Of a DNA stretch of 30,370 nt, positions 23,759 through 30,370 are shown piece after piece (the first letter of the stretch is position 1; the number at the start of each line of letters is the position of its first letter). The DNA is from a virus. The stretch covers positions 1 through 30,370 of IMG/VR virus record IMGVR_UViG_3300017782_000121; one strand, 5' to 3'. Below the pieces are notes generated by a model that saw only the letters and a program-made list of their open reading frames with translations, had not been told where the DNA came from and did not search any database. A program made the position numbers and the translations under genes.

Positions 23759-26700
23759 ATGGCATTAGTTTCACCAGGAGTACAGGTTAGTGTAATAGAC
23801 GAAAGTTTCTACACACCAGCAGAACCGGGCACAGTCCCAATGATATTTGTTGCTTCGGCACAAGACAAAACAAACAGTTCAGGAACAGGAACAGCACAAG
23901 GTACAACAGCGGCTACGGCAGGCAAAGTATACTTGATGACTTCACAAAGAGAATTAGCAGAAACATTTGGTGATCCAGTATTTAAAACTGATGCAAATAA
24001 TAATCCTATCAATGGTGGTGAAACAAACGAATACGGATTACAAGCGGCTTACAGTTATTTAGGTGTTGCCAACAGAGCATACGTTGTTAGAGCAGGAGTT
24101 GACATGGGTCAATTAGAAGCAACAGCAACAGCACCAGCGGCAAATCCAGAATCAGGAACTTATTGGTTTGACACAGCATCTTCAAAATTTGGAATATTTG
24201 AATGGAATGGCGCAAGTGCAACAACAACAGGTGGACAATCATTTACAAACAAAGTACCTCACGTAATTACAAGTGCAACACTTTTAAGTGCAGGTGTTCC
24301 AAAAACTTCATTTGGACAAGCAGGTGATTATGCAATCGTGGCAACAACAGATGCCAACGAAATGTTTTACAAAAAATACGATGGTAACTGGGTAGGTGTT
24401 GGCACAGCGGCTTGGGTTGGATCAAATCCAACTGTAACAGGTTCAACAGCAACAGCAGGTTACACAGGTGTAATTGGTTCAGGAACAACTTTCACAATCA
24501 CTATAAACGGTGGTGCTACTACAATCACAACATCAGGTACAACAGTAACGCAAGTTGCGGCAGATATTGCAGGTGCAGGTGTTTCAGGTTTAACAGCAAG
24601 AGCAGTAGGCGGAGTATTAGCAATTCATTATGATGGTTCTAATGACGCTGACATTATTCTTGCTAACGGTACATTAGACATAGCAGTAGGTTTAGGTATT
24701 GCACCAGGAACATATTACGTTCCAGCATTACAAACTGCTCCACACACTTCAGTACCAGCATACAAAACTGCTGACGCACAATCAAGACCAACAGGTTCTT
24801 TATGGGTGAAAACAACAACACCTAATTCAGGTGCGAAATGGTCAGTTAAAAAATTCAACGGTACAACAAAGTTATGGGAAGAAGTAACAGCACCAATTTA
24901 TGAAACAGCCGAAAAAGCAATATACAATTTAGATAGAGCAGGCGGCGGATTAAATCTTGCTGTAGGCAGTTTATACATTGACCATGATAATGGAACAAAT
25001 GCATTAGAGCAAACAATTTTAAGAAGAGAATCTACAGGTTCAACAAAAATTACAGGTACAGCAATTACAACGGGTATCACAGCAGGTAGCAAATCATTTA
25101 CTATTGCTGAATCAATTGTTGGACAAGAAGCAATGAACTCAGCAGTAACAGTCAGTGTAACTCCAACAGGAGCGGCAACTGACAGTGATTTAATAGCAGG
25201 TGCTATTAATGGTTCAGGTTTTACAAACATTGTAGCAAGTGTTGATGCGTCAAACAGAGTTTCAATTGAACACAACGATGGCGGAGAATTTGACATTGTT
25301 GACACAAATAATACTTTGGAAGAAGCAGGATTCACTAATTACAATTACACAACAAAGGCAGGAACAGCAAATTTATATCAAACAGCAGGTGGTTCTAGAG
25401 CAAGTAACTGGAAAGTTTTAACTTACACAGCAAGTGACACAGCAGTTACAACAACTGCGGCAGACGGACAATTATGGTACAGTTCAATTGTTGATGAAGT
25501 AGACATTATGTATCACAACGGTACAGACTGGAAAGGTTACTCAGCAGTAGCAAGTTCAGATCCAGCAGGTCCACAAGTTAAATCAACTGCTCCAACTACA
25601 CAATCAGATACAACAGCACTTGTTGAAGGCGACTTATGGATTTCAACAGCAGACTTAGAAAACTATCCAACAATTTACAAATGGAATGCAAGTTCTTTAA
25701 AATGGGTACTAGTTGACTCAACTGATCAAACAACAGAGAATGGAATTTTATTTGCTGATGCAAGATTTGGTACAACAGGTGGTACGGCAACAGTTGCACC
25801 AGCAGGCACTATTGCAGAATTATTAGCAAGTGACTTCTTAGACACTGATGCTCCAGATCCAGCATTATATCCAAAAGGTATGTTGTTATGGAATACAAGA
25901 CGTTCAGGTTTCAATGTTAAGAAATTTACTAGAAATTATGTTGATGTTACAGCAAACAATACAAGAGGAACAGACAGCGGCAGTTCAATGGCGGCTTACT
26001 ATCCACACAGATGGACAACTGAATCGGCCAACCAAGCAGATGGTTCAGGATCATTTGGTAGAAAAGCACAACGTAAAGTAATTGTACAATCATTACAAGC
26101 AACGTTAAACTCTAATCAAGAAATCAGAGATGATGAATCTAAATTGTTTAACATAATGGCAACACCAGGATATCCAGAATTGATTGGTGAAATGATTGCA
26201 TTAAACAATGACAGAGGCTTGTCAGCATTTATAGTTGGTGACTCACCAATGAGATTAACTCCAGATGCAACGAGTTTACAAAATTGGGCAACAAACGTTA
26301 ACCTAGCAGTAGAAGACAACGACAACGGTTTAGTTAGCACAGATGAATATCTTGGTGTGTTTTATCCATCAGGATTTACAAGTGATAACTTTGGTAACAA
26401 TGTTGTTGTTCCAGCATCACACATGATGTTAAGAACAATTGCTTTAAGCGATCAAGTTTCTTTCCCATGGTTTGCACCAGCAGGTACAAGACGTGGTGGA
26501 ATTACAAATGCTTCTTCAACAGGTTACATTAATAACGAAGGCGAATTTGTTTCAACAGCATTAAATGAAGGTCAAAGAGACACATTGTATTCAAACAATG
26601 TTAACCCAATCACTTTCATAACAGGTGCTGGTTTAGTCAACTACGGACAAAAAACAAGATTTGCTGGAAGTTCTGCATTAGACAGAATTAATGTTGCTAG

Positions 26701-26998
26701 ATTAGTAATTTACATGAGAAGTCAGTTAAACAAATTAGCAAGACCTTATGTTTTTGAACCAAATGACAAAATAACAAGAGATGAAATCAAAGCTCAAGCA
26801 GAAAGTTTATTACTTGAACTAGTTGGTAACAGAGCGATTTTTGACTTCCTAGTTGTGTGTGACGAATCAAACAACACACCTACTAGAATAGACAGAAACG
26901 AATTGTACTTGGATATTGCTATTGAACCAGTCAAAGCAGTAGAGTTCATCTATGTACCATTAAGATTGAAAAACACTGGCGAAATAGCAGGATTATAA
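23759..26998 (+). CDS. gp18: Contractile tail sheath protein, T4 gp18-like, enlarged
   Basis: This 1079-residue sheath protein compares with 659 residues in T4. The N-terminus (SPGVQVSVIDESFYTPAEPG) and the C-terminus (KAQAESLLLELVGNRAIFDF, then LYLDIAIEPVKAVEFIYVPL) are the conserved sheath ends that link neighbouring subunits. The conserved core resumes about residue 745 (YYPHRWTTESAN..GSFGRKAQRKVIVQ). The extra mass lies between about 120 and 730 and holds six copies of a G-x-x-W...K-x-W/F-N-G-x-x-W-like module (near 133, 190, 346, 570, 624 and 707). It also has two related stretches near 262-315 and 476-525 ending in D-rich I-L..G segments. The sheath contracts to drive the tube through the envelope. 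Strong ribosome binding site and late promoter are present. Confidence 0.95.
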   Translation: MALVSPGVQVSVIDESFYTPAEPGTVPMIFVASAQDKTNSSGTGTAQGTTAATAGKVYLMTSQRELAETFGDPVFKTDANNNPINGGETNEYGLQAAYSYLGVANRAYVVRAGVDMGQLEATATAPAANPESGTYWFDTASSKFGIFEWNGASATTTGGQSFTNKVPHVITSATLLSAGVPKTSFGQAGDYAIVATTDANEMFYKKYDGNWVGVGTAAWVGSNPTVTGSTATAGYTGVIGSGTTFTITINGGATTITTSGTTVTQVAADIAGAGVSGLTARAVGGVLAIHYDGSNDADIILANGTLDIAVGLGIAPGTYYVPALQTAPHTSVPAYKTADAQSRPTGSLWVKTTTPNSGAKWSVKKFNGTTKLWEEVTAPIYETAEKAIYNLDRAGGGLNLAVGSLYIDHDNGTNALEQTILRRESTGSTKITGTAITTGITAGSKSFTIAESIVGQEAMNSAVTVSVTPTGAATDSDLIAGAINGSGFTNIVASVDASNRVSIEHNDGGEFDIVDTNNTLEEAGFTNYNYTTKAGTANLYQTAGGSRASNWKVLTYTASDTAVTTTAADGQLWYSSIVDEVDIMYHNGTDWKGYSAVASSDPAGPQVKSTAPTTQSDTTALVEGDLWISTADLENYPTIYKWNASSLKWVLVDSTDQTTENGILFADARFGTTGGTATVAPAGTIAELLASDFLDTDAPDPALYPKGMLLWNTRRSGFNVKKFTRNYVDVTANNTRGTDSGSSMAAYYPHRWTTESANQADGSGSFGRKAQRKVIVQSLQATLNSNQEIRDDESKLFNIMATPGYPELIGEMIALNNDRGLSAFIVGDSPMRLTPDATSLQNWATNVNLAVEDNDNGLVSTDEYLGVFYPSGFTSDNFGNNVVVPASHMMLRTIALSDQVSFPWFAPAGTRRGGITNASSTGYINNEGEFVSTALNEGQRDTLYSNNVNPITFITGAGLVNYGQKTRFAGSSALDRINVARLVIYMRSQLNKLARPYVFEPNDKITRDEIKAQAESLLLELVGNRAIFDFLVVCDESNNTPTRIDRNELYLDIAIEPVKAVEFIYVPLRLKNTGEIAGL

Positions 26999-27000
26999 TA

Positions 27001-27008
27001 GATAAATA
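27001..27008 (+). promoter_or_regulatory. Late-promoter-like motif GATAAATA for the tube gene
   Basis: This exact NATAAATA match lies 15 nt before the ATG at 27024, with AGGAG at 27013-27017. TATAATA (26994-27000) and TATTATA (27007-27013) form a 7-bp inverted repeat around and partly over the motif. Confidence 0.6.
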
Positions 27009-27023
27009 TTATAGGAGAAACAA

Positions 27024-27650
27024 ATGAGTATATCTACACTATCAAAAATTACAGTACCTTTAGACAGTAACCAATCTGCTTCTAACCAAGGTCTGTTAAT
27101 GCCAAAGTTACAGTATCGTTTTAGAGTATCACTAGAAAACTTTGGTGTATCTACACCGACTACTGAACTTACAAAACAAGTTGTAGATATTACAAGACCT
27201 AATTTAAGTTTCGAAACAACTACTATTGATGTTTATAACTCTAAAGTATATCTAGCAGGTAAACACACATGGGAAACTGTTACACTAACATTAAGAGAAG
27301 ATGTCAGCAACAACGTGCAAAAACTTGTTGGTGAACAATTACAGAAACAATTTGACTTCTTTGAAATGAGTGCGGCGGCTTCAGGTTCAGATTACAAATT
27401 CGTAACAAGAATAGAAATTACAGACGGTGCAAATGGTGCCAACACAGTAAATGTTTTAGAAACATTTGAACTGTATGGTTGCTACATTGAATCAGCAAAC
27501 TACAATCAATTAGCATATCAAACAAGTGAACCTGTGACTGTAACGTTAGCATTAAGATACGACAATGCTATCCAGACTCCACAAGGAACAGGAGTAGGTA
27601 CTGCTGTAGGCAGAACAACAAACACTTTAATTACGGGCGGCGGAGCGTAA
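27024..27650 (+). CDS. gp19: Tail tube protein, T4 gp19-like
   Basis: This 208-residue protein is the major tail tube subunit (T4 gp19 has 163 residues). Recognisable segments are LMPKLQYRFRVSLENFG, DITRPNLSFETTTIDVYNSK, the GKHTWETVTLTLREDVSNN strand region and ELYGCYIESANYNQLAYQTS. It directly follows the sheath, as in T4. It has its own late-promoter motif and AGGAG site, in keeping with the very high copy number needed. The glycine- and threonine-rich C-terminal tail is an extension relative to T4. A terminator follows. Confidence 0.93.
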   Translation: MSISTLSKITVPLDSNQSASNQGLLMPKLQYRFRVSLENFGVSTPTTELTKQVVDITRPNLSFETTTIDVYNSKVYLAGKHTWETVTLTLREDVSNNVQKLVGEQLQKQFDFFEMSAAASGSDYKFVTRIEITDGANGANTVNVLETFELYGCYIESANYNQLAYQTSEPVTVTLALRYDNAIQTPQGTGVGTAVGRTTNTLITGGGA

Positions 27651-27678
27651 TTTTCGTAAGCATTTATAAATTTAGGGG

Positions 27679-27711
27679 AGGACTTTTAAAAATCTTTAGA
27701 AGTCCTTTTTT
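27679..27711 (+). terminator. Intrinsic terminator after gp19
   Basis: AGGACTT (27679-27685) pairs with AAGTCCT (27700-27706) and is followed by a T-run to 27711. The position just past gp19 fits a stop for the highly expressed tube transcript. Confidence 0.8.
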
Positions 27712-27718
27712 AATGTCC

Positions 27719-27730
27719 GGGCATTAGCCC
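27719..27730 (+). other. Second small hairpin downstream of the gp19 terminator
   Basis: GGGC (27719-27722) pairs with GCCC (27727-27730) around an ATTA loop, followed by ATTTTTA. It may be a backup terminator or part of the leader of the next gene. Confidence 0.4.
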
Positions 27731-27765
27731 ATTTTTATCAATCAAAAACAGTAGAGGAAAACGTT

Positions 27766-28134
27766 ATGAAAATGACAAAGAAAAAAGTAGCTCTAGGTGT
27801 GGCGGTTATTATCGCTCTTGGAGTTTTATGGTCAGTGCTAAAACCAGCACCGGCTGAAGCGGCAAATGTTGATTTTACATTTGGTGCTGAAAGAAAAATA
27901 GAAGCAGAAACGAATGCTATGTATCTTGACTCACACGTTAAAATATTTGCAGGTATTGATGCTACTAGTGGTGTGAACTACACAGTTGATGATGACATGG
28001 ACGCAACATTTGATTCATTTGAATTAGATTTTGCTAAAGACATCACTGAATCAGCGACTGTTTATGTTAACAACGATTTCGGTGTTAATTTAGACCACAC
28101 TGAATCTACAATAGGGTTTAAAATTAAGTTTTAA
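27766..28134 (+). CDS. Exported outer-membrane-protein-like small protein
   Basis: This 122-residue protein starts with a lysine-rich n-region (MKMTKKK), a hydrophobic core (VALGVAVIIALGVLWSVL) and PAPAEA-A, giving a signal-peptidase I site after about residue 32. The mature part alternates polar and hydrophobic residues, as in beta strands, and ends IGFKIKF. That C-terminus, with a terminal phenylalanine and alternating hydrophobics, resembles the signal recognised by the BAM outer-membrane assembly machinery. At about 90 mature residues it is too short for a typical eight-strand monomeric barrel, so an oligomer or a non-barrel periplasmic protein are alternatives. It has an AGAGGA ribosome binding site 7 nt before the ATG and is bounded by terminators on both sides. 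The function is unknown. Confidence 0.7.
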   Translation: MKMTKKKVALGVAVIIALGVLWSVLKPAPAEAANVDFTFGAERKIEAETNAMYLDSHVKIFAGIDATSGVNYTVDDDMDATFDSFELDFAKDITESATVYVNNDFGVNLDHTESTIGFKIKF

Positions 28135-28162
28135 TACTCAATTTCAAACTCTTGAACACACT

Positions 28163-28196
28163 GTAAGGCGGCTTTAAGTCGCCTTACTGTTTTTAA
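28163..28196 (+). terminator. Intrinsic terminator after the exported protein gene
   Basis: GTAAGGCG (28163-28170) pairs with CGCCTTAC (28180-28187) and is followed by TGTTTTTAA. The 8-bp GC-containing stem stands out in this AT-rich sequence. Confidence 0.88.
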
Positions 28197-28215
28197 CACA
28201 CCACTTTTTACAGCA

Positions 28216-28223
28216 CATAAATA
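28216..28223 (+). promoter_or_regulatory. Late-promoter-like motif CATAAATA
   Basis: This exact NATAAATA match ends 6 nt before the ATG at 28230. With T4 geometry the transcript would begin at or next to the start codon, implying a leaderless mRNA. No Shine-Dalgarno is present. Confidence 0.55.
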
Positions 28224-28229
28224 CTGTAT

Positions 28230-29360
28230 ATGGCAAATTTACTCAAAGGTTTCTTAGACAACGTTCTAAAAGGTACACTCAATCCTAAAGGTAATTTAGG
28301 TGATTTTGCCCATGCTTCTAGACTATATGTTGATGATAGTTTTAGATTAGCACCCAAACAAAAGTTTTTATATCATGTGGTTTTCAATATTAATCCACAA
28401 GCGGCAATCACAGATCCGCCATTAGCGAATCATCAGAGAGAATTGAATATGTTGGTCAAAGCAGTAGACTTGCCACAATACACTGTGGACATGATTACAG
28501 CACAACAATACAACGTTAAAAGAAAAATACAAACGAAGATTGCATATGATCCAATTAATATCACTTTCCATGATGACAATTATGGTGTAACAACTGCACT
28601 ATGGGAAACATATTATAGATATTATTTCAAAGACGGAACGTATGCTAATAAAGATACACAAGGAAATCAATCCACAAGTACAGATAGACCTTATAGTAAA
28701 TCAGGTGGATTAACAAATAACAAAGGAACTAAAAATAGATTTGGATTAGATGCTGATGCTAATATTCCGTTTTTTACAAGTATTCAAATTTATCAAATGG
28801 CAAGAAAAACTTATACTTGTTACACATTAGTAAATCCAATTATTCAAAGATGGCAACACGATTCAATGAACAATCAGGAATCGGCACCAGTACAGAATCA
28901 AATGTCAGTTGAATATGAAGCAGTATTTTATTCTAGAGGTAGAGTACAAGCCAACGGTGCTCCTGCTGGTTTTGGAAAAGAACATTATGATCGAACTCCA
29001 TCACCTAACAGTTTATCAGGCGGAGGTTCTACAAGTTTATTAGGAACAGGTGGAGTATTATCAGGATTATTTGGAGCCAACGATGGACCATACACGTACA
29101 TCGGCAGTCAACTAGGAGCAAGTAGACGAGGAATAACTCTTGGTTCAATAATTAGAACTGCAAATAGATTAAAAAATGCAAAAAATTTATCCAAAGAAGG
29201 ATTACGTCAAGAAGGATTTAATATATTAACAGGAGCAATAGGTAGAATAGGAAACACTTCCGATCAGTCTTATGGTGTTCCAAATACTTTTATAGGTAGA
29301 AGTGCTTCTAATATCGGTGCAGGCATAAAGGCTGTAACAAAAGCAATAATAAGGAAATAA
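28230..29360 (+). CDS. Tail-tube-fold baseplate protein (gp48/gp54-class candidate)
   Basis: This 376-residue protein has a central region (about 85-145: KAVDLPQYTVDMITAQQYNV, then KIAYDPINITFHDD) that resembles the tail-tube fold of gp19, including the strand pairs and a following WETYYRYYF helix. T4 baseplate proteins gp48 and gp54, which start the tube, share this fold and are similar in length, so it may be the tube initiator. The N-terminus (LLKGFLDNVLKGTL) and the C-terminus (GLRQEGFNILTGAIGRIG) are amphipathic helices, and residues about 255-290 are glycine/serine-rich. It is followed after 1 nt by a small conserved gene and then by gp4. The exact T4 counterpart is uncertain. Confidence 0.68.
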   Translation: MANLLKGFLDNVLKGTLNPKGNLGDFAHASRLYVDDSFRLAPKQKFLYHVVFNINPQAAITDPPLANHQRELNMLVKAVDLPQYTVDMITAQQYNVKRKIQTKIAYDPINITFHDDNYGVTTALWETYYRYYFKDGTYANKDTQGNQSTSTDRPYSKSGGLTNNKGTKNRFGLDADANIPFFTSIQIYQMARKTYTCYTLVNPIIQRWQHDSMNNQESAPVQNQMSVEYEAVFYSRGRVQANGAPAGFGKEHYDRTPSPNSLSGGGSTSLLGTGGVLSGLFGANDGPYTYIGSQLGASRRGITLGSIIRTANRLKNAKNLSKEGLRQEGFNILTGAIGRIGNTSDQSYGVPNTFIGRSASNIGAGIKAVTKAIIRK

Positions 29361-29361
29361 A

Positions 29362-29724
29362 ATGTCAAACATACCAAAACAAAATAATGATAGTAATCAA
29401 CCAGTAAAAGAATTTTTCAATGAATATTTCAATGAGACTATTGCTTTTCCTAGCAATGATGTAGATGCAGTTGTAGGTTATTTTGAATCAAGAGGCTTTG
29501 ACAGAACTGCCAGCATATCTACAGCAACAGTGATATTACAACAAGCAAAAATAGACGGTGTTAAAGTTTTTGAATTAATAGATACTTTACAAGGTATGGA
29601 CAAAGTACAATTAAGTTATATCGTTACTGAAATTTTAAATCATAACAGATCAAATACATCATCACTTGGTTATAAAGTTAAAACTGAAAACAGTCTTTCA
29701 GAAAAACGTAACATAGTAGTATAG
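29362..29724 (+). CDS. Small conserved hypothetical protein of T4-like marine phages
   Basis: This 120-residue protein has an acidic, asparagine-rich N-terminus, a central SNDVDAVVGYFESRGFDRTA segment followed by helical STATVILQQAKIDGVKVFEL, and LSYIVTEILNHNR. The pattern is one I recall from short proteins next to gp4 in T4-like marine phages, though no biochemical role is known to me. It looks soluble and mostly helical. A good AAGGA site lies 6 nt before the ATG. It stands between a tube-fold protein and gp4, so a baseplate or head-tail completion role is possible. Confidence 0.75.
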   Translation: MSNIPKQNNDSNQPVKEFFNEYFNETIAFPSNDVDAVVGYFESRGFDRTASISTATVILQQAKIDGVKVFELIDTLQGMDKVQLSYIVTEILNHNRSNTSSLGYKVKTENSLSEKRNIVV

Positions 29725-29728
29725 TCCA

Positions 29729-30166
29729 ATGGCGAAGTTCGCTCAAGGTAGATATCAAATAAAAAATCCAGACAAATATGTTGGAGGCCGAACTCCTTTA
29801 TATAGAAGCAGTTGGGAATTTGCTTTTATGAAGTTTTGTGATGAAAGTCCTAGCATACAAAAATGGGCTAATGAATCTATAAGAATTCCTTACAAACATC
29901 CTATGACAGGAAAGTTTACTATATATGTTCCAGATTTTTTCATTGCCTACACAGACAAAAACGGAAGACCTCATGCAGAAGTAATAGAAATCAAACCCGA
30001 GAATCAAACATTAGTAGAAAAAGTTGGAAAGAACAGATACAATCAAGCACAATTGATTATCAATAAAGCCAAATGGAGCAGTGCTCAAATGTGGTGTAAG
30101 AACAAAGGATTCCGTTTCAGAGTGATAAATGAAAAAGACATTTTTCATGGTGCCAAAAAAGGTTAA
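29729..30166 (+). CDS. gp4: Head completion protein / putative nuclease, T4 gp4-like
   Basis: This 145-residue protein matches T4 gp4 (also called gp50; about 150 residues) in both ends and centre: MAKFAQGRYQIKNPDKY, TPLYRSSWEFAFMKFCD, IRIPYKHPMTGK, IYVPDFFIAY, VIEIKP, VGKNRYNQAQ and WCKNKGFRFRVINE. E30, D69 and E87-I-K89 form a PD-(D/E)xK-type nuclease site, as expected for this family. In T4 the protein finishes packaged heads so that tails can join. It follows the preceding gene after 4 nt with no Shine-Dalgarno, suggesting coupling. Confidence 0.93.
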   Translation: MAKFAQGRYQIKNPDKYVGGRTPLYRSSWEFAFMKFCDESPSIQKWANESIRIPYKHPMTGKFTIYVPDFFIAYTDKNGRPHAEVIEIKPENQTLVEKVGKNRYNQAQLIINKAKWSSAQMWCKNKGFRFRVINEKDIFHGAKKG

Positions 30167-30167
30167 C

Positions 30168-30175
30168 ACTAAATA
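30168..30175 (+). promoter_or_regulatory. Weak late-promoter-like motif ACTAAATA
   Basis: The site has one mismatch to NATAAATA and lies 12 nt before the ATG at 30188. In AT-rich sequence this is weak evidence on its own; it is listed because it fits the pattern at the other gene starts. Confidence 0.25.
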
Positions 30176-30187
30176 AAAATATAACTT

Positions 30188-30370
30188 ATGACCAAAAAAT
30201 TAGAAGAACTGCTTAATCTTCCAGAATCTCAAGAGATACTAAAAGAAGAACAAGAAAAATCACAAGCAGAAGATAAAAAAACAGAAAAGAAAAGCAAAAG
30301 TATTGAACAGCAACAATCCACAATGCGAGACATTGCTGAGTTTGATAAAATTGCGGCGGCACTACCAAAA
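30188..30370 (+). CDS. Probable terminase small subunit (gp16-like), 3'-truncated by window edge
   Basis: Sixty-one codons are visible, open to the window end. The N-terminus TKKLEELLNLPESQEILKEE is followed by a highly charged lysine/glutamate linker and then a helical TMRDIAEFDKIAAALPK. T4 gp16 similarly starts with a short LL..LP segment, a variable charged linker and a helical core. A phage packaging or assembly gene is expected next to gp4. The assignment rests on these general similarities and on context, so another small assembly protein is possible. No Shine-Dalgarno is visible before the ATG. Confidence 0.5.
   Translation, partial: MTKKLEELLNLPESQEILKEEQEKSQAEDKKTEKKSKSIEQQQSTMRDIAEFDKIAAALPK

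Noticed and set aside
30188-30370. gp53 baseplate wedge as identity of the last gene
   Set aside because: T4 gp53 starts with an aromatic-rich region, while this protein has a short LL..LP segment and a charged linker, closer to gp16.

Overview
The window is a segment of a T4-like marine myovirus genome. It is AT-rich and almost wholly coding, with tiny gaps and many 1-4 nt or ATGA-type overlaps. It carries recognisable T4 morphogenesis proteins in the marine (cyanophage/pelagiphage-like) versions: gp13, gp14, gp15 (neck and tail connector), gp18 (sheath), gp19 (tube), a tail-tube-fold baseplate protein, gp4 (head-completion nuclease), a gp1-type dNMP kinase and the start of a probable gp16. 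No integrase, tRNA, CRISPR array, photosynthesis gene or insertion sequence is visible. The host is inferred to be a Gram-negative marine bacterium. Heptose-nucleotide genes and an outer-membrane-like protein fit a proteobacterial host better than a cyanobacterial one, but the window does not prove this.

Region 1 (1-5079, plus): two related proteins of unknown function, the first cut by the window edge, followed by a tightly coupled trio: GT9-like glycosyltransferase, NodU/TobZ-type carbamoyltransferase, second GT9-like glycosyltransferase. Region 2 (5149-15220, plus): virion and fibre genes. These are a small structural protein, a 620-residue fibre protein with an esterase-like domain lying between two halves of a cupredoxin-like domain, a 2344-residue repeat-built fibre, an overlapping 40-residue cysteine-rich ORF missed by ordinary length cut-offs, and a SAM methyltransferase.

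Region 3 (15222-21257, minus): one tightly packed seven-gene run reading gp14, gp15, Nudix, HldE, 2OG-Fe(II) oxygenase, HldD, cupin. Neck genes and ADP-heptose synthesis genes therefore probably share a late transcript. Region 4 (21302-23702): gp13, diverging from gp14 through a two-headed late-promoter motif, then a second 2OG-Fe(II) oxygenase, the dNMP kinase and an antisense HNH/zinc-finger protein. Region 5 (23759-30370, plus): sheath, tube, an isolated exported outer-membrane-like protein between two terminators, the tail-tube-fold protein, a small conserved protein, gp4 and the start of a gp16-like gene.

The most interesting theme is a possible phage-encoded glycan system. HldE and HldD would make ADP-heptose, two GT9-like enzymes could transfer heptose, and a carbamoyltransferase, oxygenase, cupin and methyltransferase could decorate it. 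The acceptor (virion fibre, host LPS or DNA) cannot be read from sequence alone. Matches to the T4 late-promoter motif NATAAATA lie just upstream of many transcription units. In several cases the predicted transcript start falls almost on the start codon.
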